64,000 nucleotides of DNA from Hoplostethus atlanticus (GCA_034670405.1 JAXDDX010000046.1:1940001-2004000), one strand, 5' to 3'; counted from the stretch's first letter, positions 12,227-25,183 are shown. Numbers and translations: made by a program. Notes: generated by a model from the letters alone, not told the origin.

Positions 12227-15029
12227 TCCACTCTGCGTACTCACTCCTGACGGGCGTCCCAGAATGTTTCACCTCTAGATTTCAGATTTCATGCCCAGCC
12301 GAGGCCCGAGGACGACCCTTCTGAGAGAGGAAGCTGTCAGCACTTTGCCCACAGCAGCAGAGACACTGAGACCTGCAGAACCCAAGAACTATAGGAAGGT
12401 TGTCGTATTCATCCAATACTTATGAAACAAAATGATCCCTTCACCTTCTTGAAGTAATGAGTAAAGGCATGAATGATCTGACTGATCAAGGAAGGAAGGA
12501 ATCAATGAAGGATGAAAGGAAGGAACGGAGAAAGGAAAGAAAAAAGAAAGGAAAAAGAAAGAAAGTGCAAGAAGTGCATTATTTTGCTAAAGTTTTCAGT
12601 GCCGACTTTGTTCTTGTTGTCTAGATTTGTGCCAAATAACTTCCCCGTGATAAACAGCTATTGGCAAACGCAGCTTGCGCAAATCTGCCTCATAACAAAA
12701 GAATCATCGTTTAGTTGTGAAATGTCGTTTCATGGACCTATCGTATGTGACCGTACTGTAAGGACATGAATGTGTTGAAAGGAAATAAAGAGCACGGTAA
12801 TGAGTTATGAGCAGAGATGACTTAATTCTAGACATATAGAGAGAGAGGGAGAGAGGGAGGGAGAGATGGGAGAGATGGGATAGAGCCATAGAGGAGGGGG
12901 ATAGGGGAGAGATAGAATATCTGTGGGAGTATAATTAACTCCATGGTCTGCCTCTCTGCAGGCCTGCGGCATACTGCTCTGAAATGCTGATTCAGTACAC
13001 AGAGACCGAACAGAAGAGAGAGGGGGGGGGGGAAGAGTGAGGAGAGGGATGCAGGGAGAAGGGAGAGAAGGGAGATGGGGTGTTGCAATGAATGGAAAGT
13101 GAGATGAAGAGATGGATGGCCCAATAGAAGAAGTTGTGATAATTTTGCGGTTGGGATCACAACGAGGGGGGCAAAGAGGAAGCGATGACGGGTAGAGGGA
13201 TAATAAAGTTCAACTTGAAATCAAATAGTTGTTTAACACAAACTCCATGTTTAGTTTAATAGCTTAAATAGCTACATTTGGTAGTGGAGTGGATAGTTTG
13301 ATAGTATGTACTACGTCGCCATTCTACTAATAGGCTGGTATGGGGGGGTTATCAGGCCTTTAGCTGACTTTTTTAAGTGCTGAACATTTGCAGATATTTG
13401 AAGGACAGGAGTGTAAAGCCTAAACCCGCATTATCGAGAGGAGAATAGCGACACCTAGAGGTTGAACAGGGGACGTGAACTCCACTGAAGTTCTACTGCA
13501 GAATTGCTGATGCACTGATCCACTTCAGCCCTGTAGCAGTTCAGCCAAACAAGAAGGGCCCACCATCCCATGAACTGAGGTCTGAGCTGAAAGGAAATAT
13601 GGCAACTAGATACATTCGATTTAGATTTAACTCAGATACAGATATCACAGATACAATTTAATGACTATTTCGACAGTAGCATGGCAGTAGTGGATAACAT
13701 TGGAGTGGCTTCGAGCTTTCAGAAAATCAGGTTGAGGAAAGTGAATGATTAACAGCCCAGGACAAGGCACTGGCACCGTCCCAGTGGCCAACAGTAGTAG
13801 ACTGAAATAAAATGTCAGACACAATCAAAGGTAAGAGAAGAAAAAAAGGTCTGATATCAAGGCGGCAATAGCAACTGCAGGATCATCCTTTAGCTTTAGC
13901 TTTAGTCCGGTCAAGTGAATGACCAAGAGCTCTTGAGTTGAGGACTTAAGGGAGCTAACAGTATTGTATGGGCACTGTAATTCAGAGGTATACTCAGGTG
14001 CTTGGCCATGCAAAGACCTTAAAACTGACTCTAAACTTCACCGGTAGCCGGTACGGAGACTCCAACACCAGAGCGATGTGAGACGTACGCGTGGTGTTAG
14101 TTAAAAGACGAGCAGCAGAATTTTGCACCAACTGGAGTTGAGCCACAGAAGCTTGGCTGAGGCAAGTAAACAAAACACTGCAGTACTCTGGGCATGATGA
14201 CACAGAAGCAGGAATCATTTTCTGTGTGTCTAGAAAAGACAGAGCAGATGTCATCTTGGCAATGTTTCTCAGTTGAAAGAAGCACGTTGAAAGAGCTTTT
14301 CGGTATGATGCTCGAAATTCAAAAATGGATCAAAAATAACATTAAATTCTTAGAGGTCTTGTTTTTTGTTTTTGTTTAATTTACACATGATTACAAAGGC
14401 ATACAGTTATAGAAGCTTTACAAAGAGAAAGCCTAAAACTCTGCAAGGGCTTAGAAAGACATTGGAAGAATAAAAAATATATATATAATGCAATATGTAC
14501 TAAGATATACAAATGTGTATTCCCTATACACACATAGATCCACAATAGCATACTCACCAGAGAACACACACACACAACCTCTGTCACCCCTCATCCTACG
14601 CTAAAGCACGCCATCCCCACCAGACACTCAAGACAATAACGAAGACCACGGTAACTCTGCAGCTCCTCATATGACACGAGGATTAGCATTATGCACTTCT
14701 ATAGCATTATGCATTGATACTGATGAGAAGAGAAAAGTCTGGAAGATCTCATGTGTGACACAATGTTAGTTGTATATAATATCATGTGTGTAGTGTAGTA
14801 ACTTTCCCAAGGTAAATAATGGATAAAAACAAGTTTTTAACATACTGAGTGAGCATAGCTAGGCGAAGGCAGTCTGTCCTGGGTGAAGGTGATCGACAGC
14901 GGGGTTAGTCACAGTTGAGCACTAGTCAGTCTGTCACCAGGCTGGGAGGCAGAGGCAGTGTCACATGTATAATGCATCACTCTTAGTGGCAGGTAACTGG
15001 AGAGAGAGAGGTGGACCAACAGAATCAAC

Positions 15030-15078
<49 letters not shown>

Positions 15079-15974
15079 TGTGTGTGTGAAGGCTTTGTTT
15101 CTCCCATCACTACTCCAAGATGAACAAACAACAAACATGTAAAGTGCATTCTTTAATAACAGATCCTTTCTGAGGAGTTTGCATGTTACGGTCTCCCCAT
15201 GTTCCTGGGGGTTTCCTGCAGGTGCTCTGGTTTCCTCCCACAATCCAAAAACAGGAAAGTCAGGAGGATTTGAGACTCTAAATTGCCTGTAGGTGTGAGT
15301 GTGAGTAAGTGTCTTTCTATCTGTGTTAGACCTATGATGGACTGGTGACCTATTCAGGGCATCCTCCTGCCCTTCCCTCCTGACACCACCCCCCCCCACC
15401 TTGAACAGTAATAAGCAGGTAAAGAAAATGACCACATAAGAGACCCAGCAAAGAAACAGGAGCATTTCAGCATTCAACAACTGCTGTTGTTTTGGGATTG
15501 TTCTGTACCTCAAGGCAATTTGGGAAGAATTCACTAGACTTGGTAAGAACCTATTGGCTATCTACACCTTAAGGAAGGACACTTGGCTATTCTTACGATC
15601 TCAGCAGGAGGACAACTGTACATACATACATTCATACATAAATTCAAGTATCTGTGAATGTCCAGTAGATAACTCAATGACAGGAGTGCCCTGCAGTCAG
15701 ATATATAGTATATGGTATTTTAAAAGTAGCAAACATATAATGAAAGATGTTGCACCTTAATAGCACTGAACATTTAATTGGCAAACTGGATCATGTACCA
15801 TAAAATGTCAGTAGCAGCTTTCAGCAAAAGTAATCCAATAAGATTAGATCAACCTCCCATCTTGAGTCTTGATATGGAGTCGGAATCGCTCTATAAATAA
15901 AGGGCTGATAAGCAGTTGAGATTTGCGCCCACAGAGGAGGAGCTACACTCCCATGCTGCTGCTGTCCTTCTCTT
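12227..15974. other. Convergent intergenic region
   Basis: This lies between the stop of the unrecognised plus-strand gene and the stop of mmachc. It contains the presumed 3' UTR to about 12.8 kb, purine-rich low-complexity DNA at about 12.84-13.09 kb, a LINE fragment at 13.8-14.3 kb and a (GA)n tract at about 15,033-15,073. A minus-strand ATTAAA at 15,773-15,778, about 200 bp past the mmachc stop, is a candidate poly(A) signal. No other gene was seen. Confidence 0.6.
13825..14285 (-). mobile_element. Decayed L2/CR1-type LINE fragment
   Basis: The minus strand carries broken pieces of the C-terminal part of a non-LTR retrotransposon reverse transcriptase. They include VAQLQLVQNSAARLLTNTTR and PYRLPVKFRVSFKVF, then after a frameshift MHGQAPEYTSELQCPY. 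The motif order LQ.VQNSAARLLT, then LPVK.R..FK, then LHGQAPEYL.EL is characteristic of fish L2/CR1-group elements. Stops and frameshifts show it is dead. A short CTTTAG tandem at about 13,891-13,905 probably marks its 3' end. Confidence 0.75.
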
Positions 15975-17350
15975 TCAGCCATGGCCATTCACTGGGATGT
16001 GTGCGTCAGAGTTGGGGTCTGGTTGGCTGTCTTCCCTGGGGAGGAAGCCCCAAGTCCTGAGCAGAGCAGATCGCTGAGCAGGGGGAGTGGAAAAGTAGTC
16101 CCTCTGTTTCTGGGAGTAGGTCTGGACTGGAGGGACGATGTCTCTGTAGCTCCAGTCCTGATGACACAAATCATGCAGTACGTTTAATGACACACTGACC
16201 TTGTGCTGGGCATTTGACCTTCATTGCGATGTTGAGGACATAGTCCAATGTGGACTACAGTAGCCATCAGAACAATACTACTCTAAACAGAGAGAGCTGA
16301 GGTCCTGTACCTGCCAACGAAGATTGAAACTTTCTAGCAGCTGTATCCGACCCTCTCGGGAAGGCACACAGTCGGGAGGGAGAGGCTGCACCAGCTCAGG
16401 ACCCACCTCCACACCTCCAAATACCAGCAGAGCTCTGATGGCAAACCAGCCCCCATACCTAGGATGCACACACACCCCAAACATCTTCTGTACACGAGAC
16501 AGAGAGATGTAGAACGCCGAGGTGAGGACAGAAAAACATATACTACAAATATTTTTACCATGAACACGCAAATTTAATTAGGTTGCAACTAATGGGATTC
16601 TATAAAAAAATTAAATTACTTTCTTCTCCCAAGGGTGGTCTGTGACATCGGGCTGTTGGTAGTAGAAGGCTGCTCCAGACACATGGGCAGCAGTCTGGGC
16701 CAGGAACTTAGGCTTCCTGCTGGGCAGCATCTCATAGTCATAACTCACATCCACCTTCTGTACTGGGAAACACTACAGGGGAGGTAGAGGAGAAGGAAAC
16801 ATTTTAACTGTCTCTTTTACTCTCTCAATTACCCCCCCCCCCCCCCCCCCACACTCACACACACACCTTACCCGTGAGATGGTGGAGTTGATGCAGTGTT
16901 TGACGCACTGGTCTATGGGGTCAGACACCCCCTGGCAGACTCTCTTCTCCATGAAGGGCAGGAAGGCTTGTTCAAACATAGCAGGGGTGCTGAGCACCAC
17001 CGCAGCCAGGGTGTCATCTGGGTAAGCCAGGCGGAGAGCAGGGGACAGCACTGCATTATACCAGCCAACCTGTGGCCAACAGAGGGACAGACTGTCAGAG
17101 AGGCAGCAGTACACAGTCAAGGAACAAAAGGCAAGGACATGCTTAGCAAAGTAAGTACGCAAGACAGGTAATTAGCTGGTTATCTTTAGCTGTCCCGAAC
17201 TGCAGCTAGCTTAGCACTGTCGGTGTGCTGTAGTTCCCTACATGTTTTTGGCTACCATACCTTTAAAGCGTACACTTCAAACCCAAGTTTAGATAGAGAG
17301 TCATTTAGTAATCCTTTCACACTTTCCACATTGACACTGGGAGCCGCCAT
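15975..17350 (-). CDS. mmachc: MMACHC, cobalamin trafficking and reducing enzyme (cblC)
   Basis: Five coding exons on the minus strand: 17350-17261, 17069-16872, 16772-16620, 16487-16311 and 16157-15975 (266 aa). All introns are GT-AG and in phase 0. The family protein is cytosolic. It binds incoming cobalamins, removes the upper ligand (reductive decyanation or glutathione-dependent dealkylation) and passes cobalamin to MMADHC for methionine synthase and methylmalonyl-CoA mutase. Visible family landmarks are [17 protein letters not shown] at the N-terminus, [30 protein letters not shown] (flavin/cobalamin pocket), [35 protein letters not shown], and DWSYRD...[13 protein letters not shown]. 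The region containing the human Arg161 disease site (GGWFAIR) is intact. The protein is slightly shorter than human (282 aa) because the proline-rich C-terminal extension is reduced. It is head-to-head with the coiled-coil gene at 20,051. Confidence 0.97.
16832..16850 (-). repeat. 19-base homopolymer (G19 in mmachc pre-mRNA)
   Basis: An uninterrupted run of 19 C on the plus strand reads as G19 in the mmachc transcript. It lies in intron 2, which is only 99 nt long (16,773-16,871), and sits about 21 nt from the donor. Such a run is prone to length change and could form G-quadruplex structure. Confidence 0.95.
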
Positions 17351-17658
17351 GGTTGAATGGCAACACAAAACTTTGGATTGTGGGATATGGTGTTCTGTAC
17401 TCCATGGTCTGAAATTAATCTAGACACTTTACGTTTCTTCAATAATGTATACTGACCAGCCGTATGGTTGGAGATACAGTATAGTGCGTGGATCTGTTAG
17501 TCAAAGATAAAGTCTGCACCATGTACTTTTTGTGAACTTACTAGAGCTGATCGAGAAACCATAAACTACATTACCCAGAAGACCCGCACGACGACGTCGT
17601 ACGCAATCACGTCGTTGTTATGGGCTCCGGGATTTAAAAGTAGATCGCACGGTATTCT
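17351..17658. promoter_or_regulatory. Bidirectional promoter of mmachc and ccdc163
   Basis: About 300 bp separate the mmachc ATG (17,350, minus) from a strong donor GTAAGT at 17,659 on the plus strand. That donor could end a non-coding first exon of the downstream gene. The interval contains a ZNF143/THAP11-like site, a perfect 10-bp palindrome ACGACGTCGT at 17,591-17,600 with a CRE-like GACGTC core, and several CG dinucleotides. The human MMACHC and CCDC163 genes share a divergent promoter, so conservation is expected. Transcription starts are inferred, not seen. Confidence 0.65.
17564..17581 (+). promoter_or_regulatory. ZNF143/THAP11 (SBS-type) promoter site
   Basis: AACTACATTACCCAGAAG matches the well-known ACTACAnnTCCCAGnATGC promoter motif bound by ZNF143 and THAP11 with HCFC1, with one mismatch in the TCCCA core. 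It lies about 215 bp upstream of the mmachc ATG. Loss of HCFC1, THAP11 or ZNF143 function reduces MMACHC expression in human cblX-type disease, so this site is likely functional. A weaker ATCCCACAATCC half-site lies on the minus strand at about 17,374-17,388. Confidence 0.65.
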
Positions 17659-20038
17659 GTAAGTAGCTTGATTAGCTATACCTTGTTATTTGTGTACTCC
17701 TTTTTATTGATTATATTTTCAGTAAAGGAATCTGTGATCGCCAAAAAACTCATCCAGTGTCCAAGTGTCTGTCGTTCATTTTTCTGCCAACCAAGACTGT
17801 AACGTTAGACCTTGACTGATCGCTAAAGGACACAGTTATCGTGAAGCAGTTGCTAACTGGCATTAGCTTACATTAACATTCGCTTGCTAGTTGGGTTAAC
17901 CGGCCTATTAACCTTTGCTGTGCTGTGGCGAGGTGGTGACGTTCATGTTTCTTTGGTGTGTGATCATCTCAAGCCACAAGAGGGAAGTCATAAATCAGTT
18001 TACTTATTTATTAAAAGCCAGTGTGGGCTCACTACTAAATAAATGCAATATATTTTCTCATTTCAAATGTTCATAGTTTACAATTGACAACAATGTTGTT
18101 GTCGTCCTTCTTCTGGACAAAATCAAAGTAATACCCCAGCCGCTGAATGTAAACGTATTGATGATCTTTAATCCAAGTGTGTGACGCGCGCGACGTGTCC
18201 TTTTAGTTATGACGAAAACTTAAATTTGATATGAAGTGGTGATAACAAAAGTAACGTTGCAACGAATGCTTTCTCTTATTTTGTAGCTGTAATAGTAGTG
18301 CATTTGAAATAGTAATTCGTTACACCACTCGTTACTGAGGAAAGCAATTATATTACTGCTCATCACTGTTAAAACATGCCCCCACAAAAAAGTCCTTGTG
18401 TAACCCTAGTGGCAAAACTACACAAAACGTGGACACACTGCCAGTTTTTTCTCCTAAATCCATTATAAAATCATTAGCTTCCGCATTGCCGTGCCAAACC
18501 TGTCATACTTTGGCATCTCAGCTGCCTCCTGCTGAATCAGCAACACATGAGCGTCATTGCCAGTGTAGCTCAGCAGGCTTGCTGTAATTTCATCTCACGA
18601 AGTGTCAGAGATCTTAACTAGGTTGTTGCCTCACCAACTATCTGCGACACATCTAAAGTTACTGTATCATCACTAACCAATGGCTCTTGCTGTAACGTTA
18701 TAGGCTGGCCATACAGCACTTGCATGAAGCTGTTGCATGAAGGATCAAGAACTAGGCTGACTAATCCAAATAACAAACTAAGGAACGCTACAACTAGGGG
18801 TGGGCGGTATGGCCTAAAATTTATATCACGGTATATTTAGAATTTTGGAAGGTAACGGTATATATCACGGTATATTTGTTTTTCTTATAATAATAATAAA
18901 AAATGCTTTAGGAGCAGTACAAGACTCTGGGATGGTAACAATTTATTCCCGGGGGGTTAACTATGAGGTTTCTACTGGGCTCTTCCATTAGTATTCTGTA
19001 ATCTGTATATTATGACAAAATTGACATTGAACTTAAGTGTTTATGAATGTTTTATTGTGCAAAACTGCACTGTATTAAATATAAATAGCACCTTATATGC
19101 AAACTTTTTTCCAAAATAGGTTCTGAACAATACAAAGAAATATTTTAAATAAATAAATAAATAAACATAAAAATGTAAATTTCAAGTATTCCAATACTTC
19201 AAATAACTTCTACTGTATATAACAAAAACTTCAAAGGTTAGGCAACATGCCAAGAAAATAATTATAAAGATAAATAGCACATTATATGCAAACTTTTTTC
19301 CAGTTTGGCTGAAGTATTTTCGACCTGGCATCACATACCTCGGATCCAGTGTTTTGATCAATGCCTTAAACCTGTTTGTATAGGAACCATGTCCTTGATA
19401 GCCACTGGAAAATGACTCGGCTAGCGACGTCTGCGTTGTGGTTTTTCGTTTAGCACCACTTGTGGAGGGACTGCTTGTCTGCGCGCATCCTAGTACTCTC
19501 TTCATACTCGCGGACATGTTTTGTTTTGAGGTGATAAAAGAGATTGCTCGTGTTACCACCGCCGGCAACAACTCTTGCTCGACATTGCTTGCAGATAATA
19601 GTTTTCTGCTCAAGGTCCGACTTTTTAAACCCAAACCACGTCCAGATGATGGACGAAGCACCTTTCTTTCTAACTAATTCTTCTTCTTTGTTTGCATCAT
19701 GCTCGCTGCCTTCCATTTCACCATGCATCTTCAGAAAGCATGCGTCTGTTTACGTCGAAGTTTACGTTGCACTACTCACTTTTTCACATCGTCTTTTTCC
19801 ACAAACTAGTTTATTATCTTTAAATGGCAGCGCGCAGTTCGCTAGCTTTGTGTGTTACGTTTGTAAATTTGAAAAAGTATTTTTACATTCAAAGAGCCTA
19901 AAAGTAGCCTTCTACCGGTACATCCGGTAGAGTCAAATCTCTACCGTGGCACGGATTTATACCGGTATACCGGTTCAACCGTTATACCGCCCACCCCTAG
20001 CTACAACTGACAACTTCACTTTATGTGTTCCTTTTTAG
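17659..20038 (+). other. Presumed 5' intron of ccdc163
   Basis: It runs from a GTAAGT donor at 17,659 to the CTTTTTAG acceptor at 20,037-20,038, just before the first coding exon. The only structured content seen is the hAT element at 18,795-19,999, which ends 39 bp before the acceptor. No coding exon was found. Confidence 0.5.
18795..19999 (-). mobile_element. Non-autonomous hAT transposon with BED-finger remnant
   Basis: The ends are TAGGGGTGGGCGGTAT and its inverted copy, and both are flanked by the identical 8-bp target duplication GCTACAAC (18,787-18,794 and 20,000-20,007). These are hallmarks of hAT elements. Inside, the minus strand keeps the N-terminal part of a ZBED-type transposase at 19,728-19,450, including WFGFKKSD, then CKQC and a NTSNLFYHLKTKH BED zinc finger, plus a following fragment around 19.38 kb (GHGSYTNRFKALI, then LDPRYVMPGRKYFS). 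The catalytic hAT core and dimerisation region are missing, so the copy is internally deleted. Intact termini and a perfect duplication suggest a fairly recent insertion. Confidence 0.92.
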
Positions 20039-20050
20039 TTCAACTCAAAG

Positions 20051-23000
20051 ATGAACTGGGACAATCAGTTGAGCTCTATCCTGTCAGCAGCAGAGGGCAG
20101 CGTGGCCAAGATGAGGGTGAGTTTAGAGTCAGTGGAGGGATATCGTCTCTTCTTGGGCATCTCACTTGTTTTTCTTGAAGGCCAATACACTGAAGGGAAA
20201 TGCATCATAGGCAGCATGGGTCCCTAACGCGTTTGCTTTTGGTTGACATCACTGTTGTCTGCAGTTGTAAATTGTCAGTATTGAGTATCCATCAGTAGAT
20301 GGCACTATAGCTCCACTCAACCTTAAAAAGGTCAACTCTGTGTTTAGTAGTAGTAGTTCTTTAACTTATTATTGAGATAAAAAGGTTAATTGACAGTAAA
20401 CTAGATTTCGGGAATACCCTGTGAATTTTATTGTCTTTTACGTTTTCACAGGAGAGACTGACCTCACCGGGGAAATTCTCCATAGAAAGAGAAGGTGGGT
20501 GAACCAGTATATTTGAGGTTTCAGAGATCACTGAAAGGGGAATTTACCAATTTGTGCGTCACTTCCTTCCTTTTCTGTGACCCCCGTCACCTTTTCATCT
20601 AGCCTTTGTGTGCTCTTCCCACTCCCTGCCTCGGCTTCTTCCTCTTCGGATCTGTTTCCAGTAAGGGAGAGGATTCATGATTCAGGTTTGGACCCTCCTA
20701 CTCTCCCTCTTCCCACGCCTCGAGCCCCCCTCTCCCTGAAGCCTTCCTCATCTCTCTGTCCTGGAGTGCAGTGGGCAGACCTAGCTGCTGTCCAGTCCCA
20801 CCTCCAGATACAGAGCCAGGTTTGTGTGTGTTTTATTTGTTTGAGAGTGGGAAAAGATGGTCGGTGCTTTTATGTAATTTATTCTTTTGTTATTGCGGCA
20901 GAGACAAATTCCAAATTTCTTTTTCTAATATCATTTCAAGGCAATTGAGTCTCTCACTCAGAAACTCCATGATGTGGAAAGGGAGCGACAGTCCCAGCAA
21001 CGTCACATCCAGGCACTACAAGGTAATCGGTTGCGCAATGACACCTTACCTCAGTTTTTACTGGGTCACGCTGTCCTCTTAACTGACTCCTGTTATTGTT
21101 AACTGATGAAAGGAGTACTTGTGTATGACTTATCAGATCTAACATTGTTTAGAGTGGTGACACCAGAAGCAAGTTAATAAATCACACAATGAAATATTAA
21201 TAGTGCCCTGTCAAGTGGTTAAAGGCGCTACATGTAGGTTTGTAATGTCAGTAAATCATTAGCACATTGATTTTGAGACATTACCACTATGTGCTGTGGA
21301 GGGCTGTTGCTGTTATCAAGGGTTGTTATTGGCTCTTATTCTTCTTAATGCTCTTCTAAACAAACACACAAGGGAAGACAAGAAGCAACATCCTATTTAC
21401 AACAGGAAGCATTGGAGTTTATGGGAAATGTGGTCTTAATTTTCAGAAACAATACCACTAAGTATACTACTGACATGAGATAGAGGCTATTGTCTCAACC
21501 ATTGTTTACAGTAATTATACCAAAATATCAAATCAAATCAAATCACATTTATTTGTATAGCCCTTAATCACCGTTACAGTCTCTAAGGGCTTCACAGTGC
21601 CCAACATGTGAAAATAATAAATGGTTAGTACACGACATCCCCCAGCCTTAGACCCTCACAGAGGACAAGGAAAAACTCCCACAAACCCTCACTGGGAAAA
21701 TTGGGAGAAACCTTGGGAGGGGCTACTCAGAGAGGGATCCCCCTACCAGGACGGTTGGGCGTGCAATAGATGCCGAGTTTGGGCAAGCAGCGTATACACA
21801 ATATATGAAAGTTTATTTTGGTGGGACATCCAGATCTGATGGGGCGGCATCACAGCAACGGCAACTCAGTCAGCATCATCATAGGACTAGGGGACCATGC
21901 AGGCGCCAACACTGCCCAGATAGGAGAACGCAACGTCCGTTCAGTCAGCATCGTGTTAGGAGTGGGGGACCACGCAGATGCCAACTCTGCCGGGCTGCAG
22001 CCTGGAACAGATAGGAGACTCACCCACACACACCCAGACACACACTCTCACTCACACAGACAAACATGACCAGCATCAGTGGACAGGAGCAGGTAGACCA
22101 GGAGAATAGGACATGTAGGCAAGATGCTAGTATCCATCGGCAGGACCCTGAGCTAGGATAAGCTAACTGGTCTAGCCTTACTCTGAGAAGAGTCTGAGCC
22201 ACTCCCTCAAGGCTGGTCAAATGACAGAGAGAATAAATGGGTTTTGAGCCTTGACTTAAAGACTTCGATAGAGCCTGCCTCTCTGATTGAGGCAGGCAGA
22301 CTGTTCCATAGATAGGGAGCCCGGTAAGAAAAGGCTCTGTTACCTGCAGTTTTCTTTTTGACTGCTGGGATAGACAGGTAGCCAGCGTCCTGAGATCTGA
22401 GGGCGCGTGCCGGTTTATAAGGTTTAATCAAATCGGATAAATAGGACACAATCACAATTCATTTGACAATGTTTTATTTATGTTTAAAAATGCTACAAAT
22501 TGAAAATAACTGGAATAACAGGAATTATCCTTTTATTTTCAATTTGGGCTTTATTTTCTTAGTTTTTGCCATCATGCTGATCGATTCTGATTTCATCAGG
22601 TACTCTACTGTAAAGCTCTACGTACTTCTCTTTCGGCAGGAGGACTGCTCTCCAGTACAATCCAACAGTACCAAGGGAAATTCAAACATTCTAACCCAAA
22701 AAGCGATCAAAACACAGCCTTTCAACATAACACTCACACTGCTGTTGCGCATGTCTTCAAATAGCTGTGATTATCACATGATATTTCAGTTATAATAGTC
22801 CATTATATTTTTTGGCATTGCTCACACACTTCCTTGTTTACTCTGCTGGCTGCCGGTCTTCATGCGCACATGAGGGGGCGTTTTGGGTTGGACTGGTGTT
22901 TCTGTTGGCCGCACTCCCTGCAAACTGAGAGGTACGTGGAGCTGTACCGTGGAGTAATTGACGGAATTGTGATCAGAATCAATCAGCATGGTGGTATAAA

Positions 23001-24364
23001 CGAGGACAATAAGACCCAGGTTGAAATTATCTGTTAGTTCCTGCCTTCTGCCTCTGGAACCACGTGTTCCCCCACCGTCCTGGGATCAAATCTTGCCAGA
23101 GCTCCTTTGTCTCCTCTACTGTCTGTCTCCCTCTCTACTTTCCTCCTGTCTAAATAAAGAATACAAATACTTATAAGGAGTTTAAATAAAGAATAAAACC
23201 CCTTTTTAGAATGAAAATCTTAATAAATTACAATGGATTTCTCCATAAGCCCGGTAATGGCCCTCACAGTGAGTTCTGTCTTTCCCAGAGGAGATTCACA
23301 GGCTGCGTGAAGAGTCGAGAGAGAGGGATGAAGAGAGGAGGGGTCAAAGTCCAGGAACAGAGAGGAGGATGGAGCAGTGGAGAAGAGAGGTTGGACGTGA
23401 GCTGAGCAGCCTCCGGGGGCACATCACCAGAGCCACGTCGCTAGGCAACCTGGAGGAGAGGTGAGTGGTTGGTGGAGCTTGGGGGTATAACTGCAGACGG
23501 AAATGATTATAGGTCCAGCTCATGATTGACATGAAAATGTTTACACCTCACATAGAGTTCAAAAGAGTTTGCTGCTAGGGCGGTGTCTCGTCACATTTTC
23601 AGTTTTGGGTAACCAGGTGTGGGAAAAATAAATGAAAGGAGTTTTAACAACACTTTTTTTTTTCTCCCCCTTTCACAGTTTCAGCTCAAAGCTCCACCGA
23701 GAGGAGCTGGAGCACCTGCGGAGAGAGGTGGACCAACTGAAAACACAGCTTAGTGAGTCACATACACTCACATACATCACACCATTCTCTTGCATTGATT
23801 TTACGGGACTGCACATGTCCTAAGCCCACGCTGGCCTGTATGTCAAAGGCAAGCACAGTCTTGTTCACAACGTCTCCTCCCTGGTTTCCCCTTGACAGGG
23901 AGACAGGAGGAGGACGTGTTTCTCCAACAGTCAGAGGCCAGAGAGACCAGGAGACAATATGAACGCAGCTGCAAGGTAAACACACGGTATCTCTCAGGTT
24001 ACGTTTGGTGATGGTTACGTCTTTAATTCTTTCAGGTTCTTAAGCTCTTTCCTTTATATGTTTGACCAGACACTGGAGGAGCTAACAGACAGTTACAGAA
24101 CACACAGATTTGACCTGGCCAAGACTGTTTCTCAGCACACTCACACACAACAAGAGGTCCGCCAGATCAGGTACGTGTGCGTGCCTGTATGTGATTTTTT
24201 TTTTTGTCCCTATGTTTTTGTGCCTAATGTAATTTGTCTGCCAACAGAGTAACTGTGTCAGAACTGAAAGATGAGGTCAGGAATCTTATTCTCCGAGAAC
24301 AACAATCCACACCTTTGCTGTCGCCACACACATCAGGCAAGTCTCTCTGTCACACGCACGCACA

Positions 24365-24417
<53 letters not shown>

Positions 24418-25115
24418 ATATACTATTTCACCATGTTTCATTTGGTCCTGCAGCATTCCTTCCAGGGGCAGCTCCAGTGGCAATACCCAGCAGCCATAAT
24501 AGAGGGGTCAGAGTTCAAGAGGCACAGCCTGACTCTGACTCAGAGGACTTTAGCCCCACGCCTAGTCTGGCCGAGGTCAGCTCAGATGACCTATCATGGC
24601 TGGATGACAAACACACCGGTGAGGACTGATGTTCTCTGAATGAAAAATGTGCCCAAGCGTGATTGTCAGCCATACATAGTGCAGTTATTGTTATTGAGAC
24701 TGCTTGCTTTCACTTACCATTTTCACAACCCTGCTAGGCAGGCTGACTCTACCGGGGTTTTTTTAGTGGGGGAGCACATTGACACCACCTACATACACAA
24801 ACACACATAGATTGACAACCGGATCACACACTCTGAGTGTGTTATGCAGGGCACCAGATGGGCACAGAATAAGCATGGTTGTCCTCCCCCACACAACTGG
24901 AATAACCTTCTCTGTGATTCATCTCAGTAGATGAATCACAGAAAGAAAAATACAGGAAAATTAAAGATAAAGTGGTGAGCACAGTCTGGAGATATGCAGT
25001 ACCTAGTACCTAGTTTGCCACCCCGGGACGAAACAGTGAAACTCATTTCCTCTTTAGCAATATCTGCAAAGCCAATCGTTTCCTGAGAACTTTGGCATCC
25101 TGTGTGTGTGTTTGT

Positions 25116-25183
<68 letters not shown>

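Noticed and set aside
13825-14254. Minus-strand protein-like frames near 14 kb as a host gene
   Set aside because: Motifs are those of a LINE reverse transcriptase C-terminus and are broken by frameshifts.
16833-17162. Long open reading of mmachc exon 2 through its introns
   Set aside because: Comparison with the family and the GT-AG sites shows that coding ends at 16,872 and starts at 17,069.
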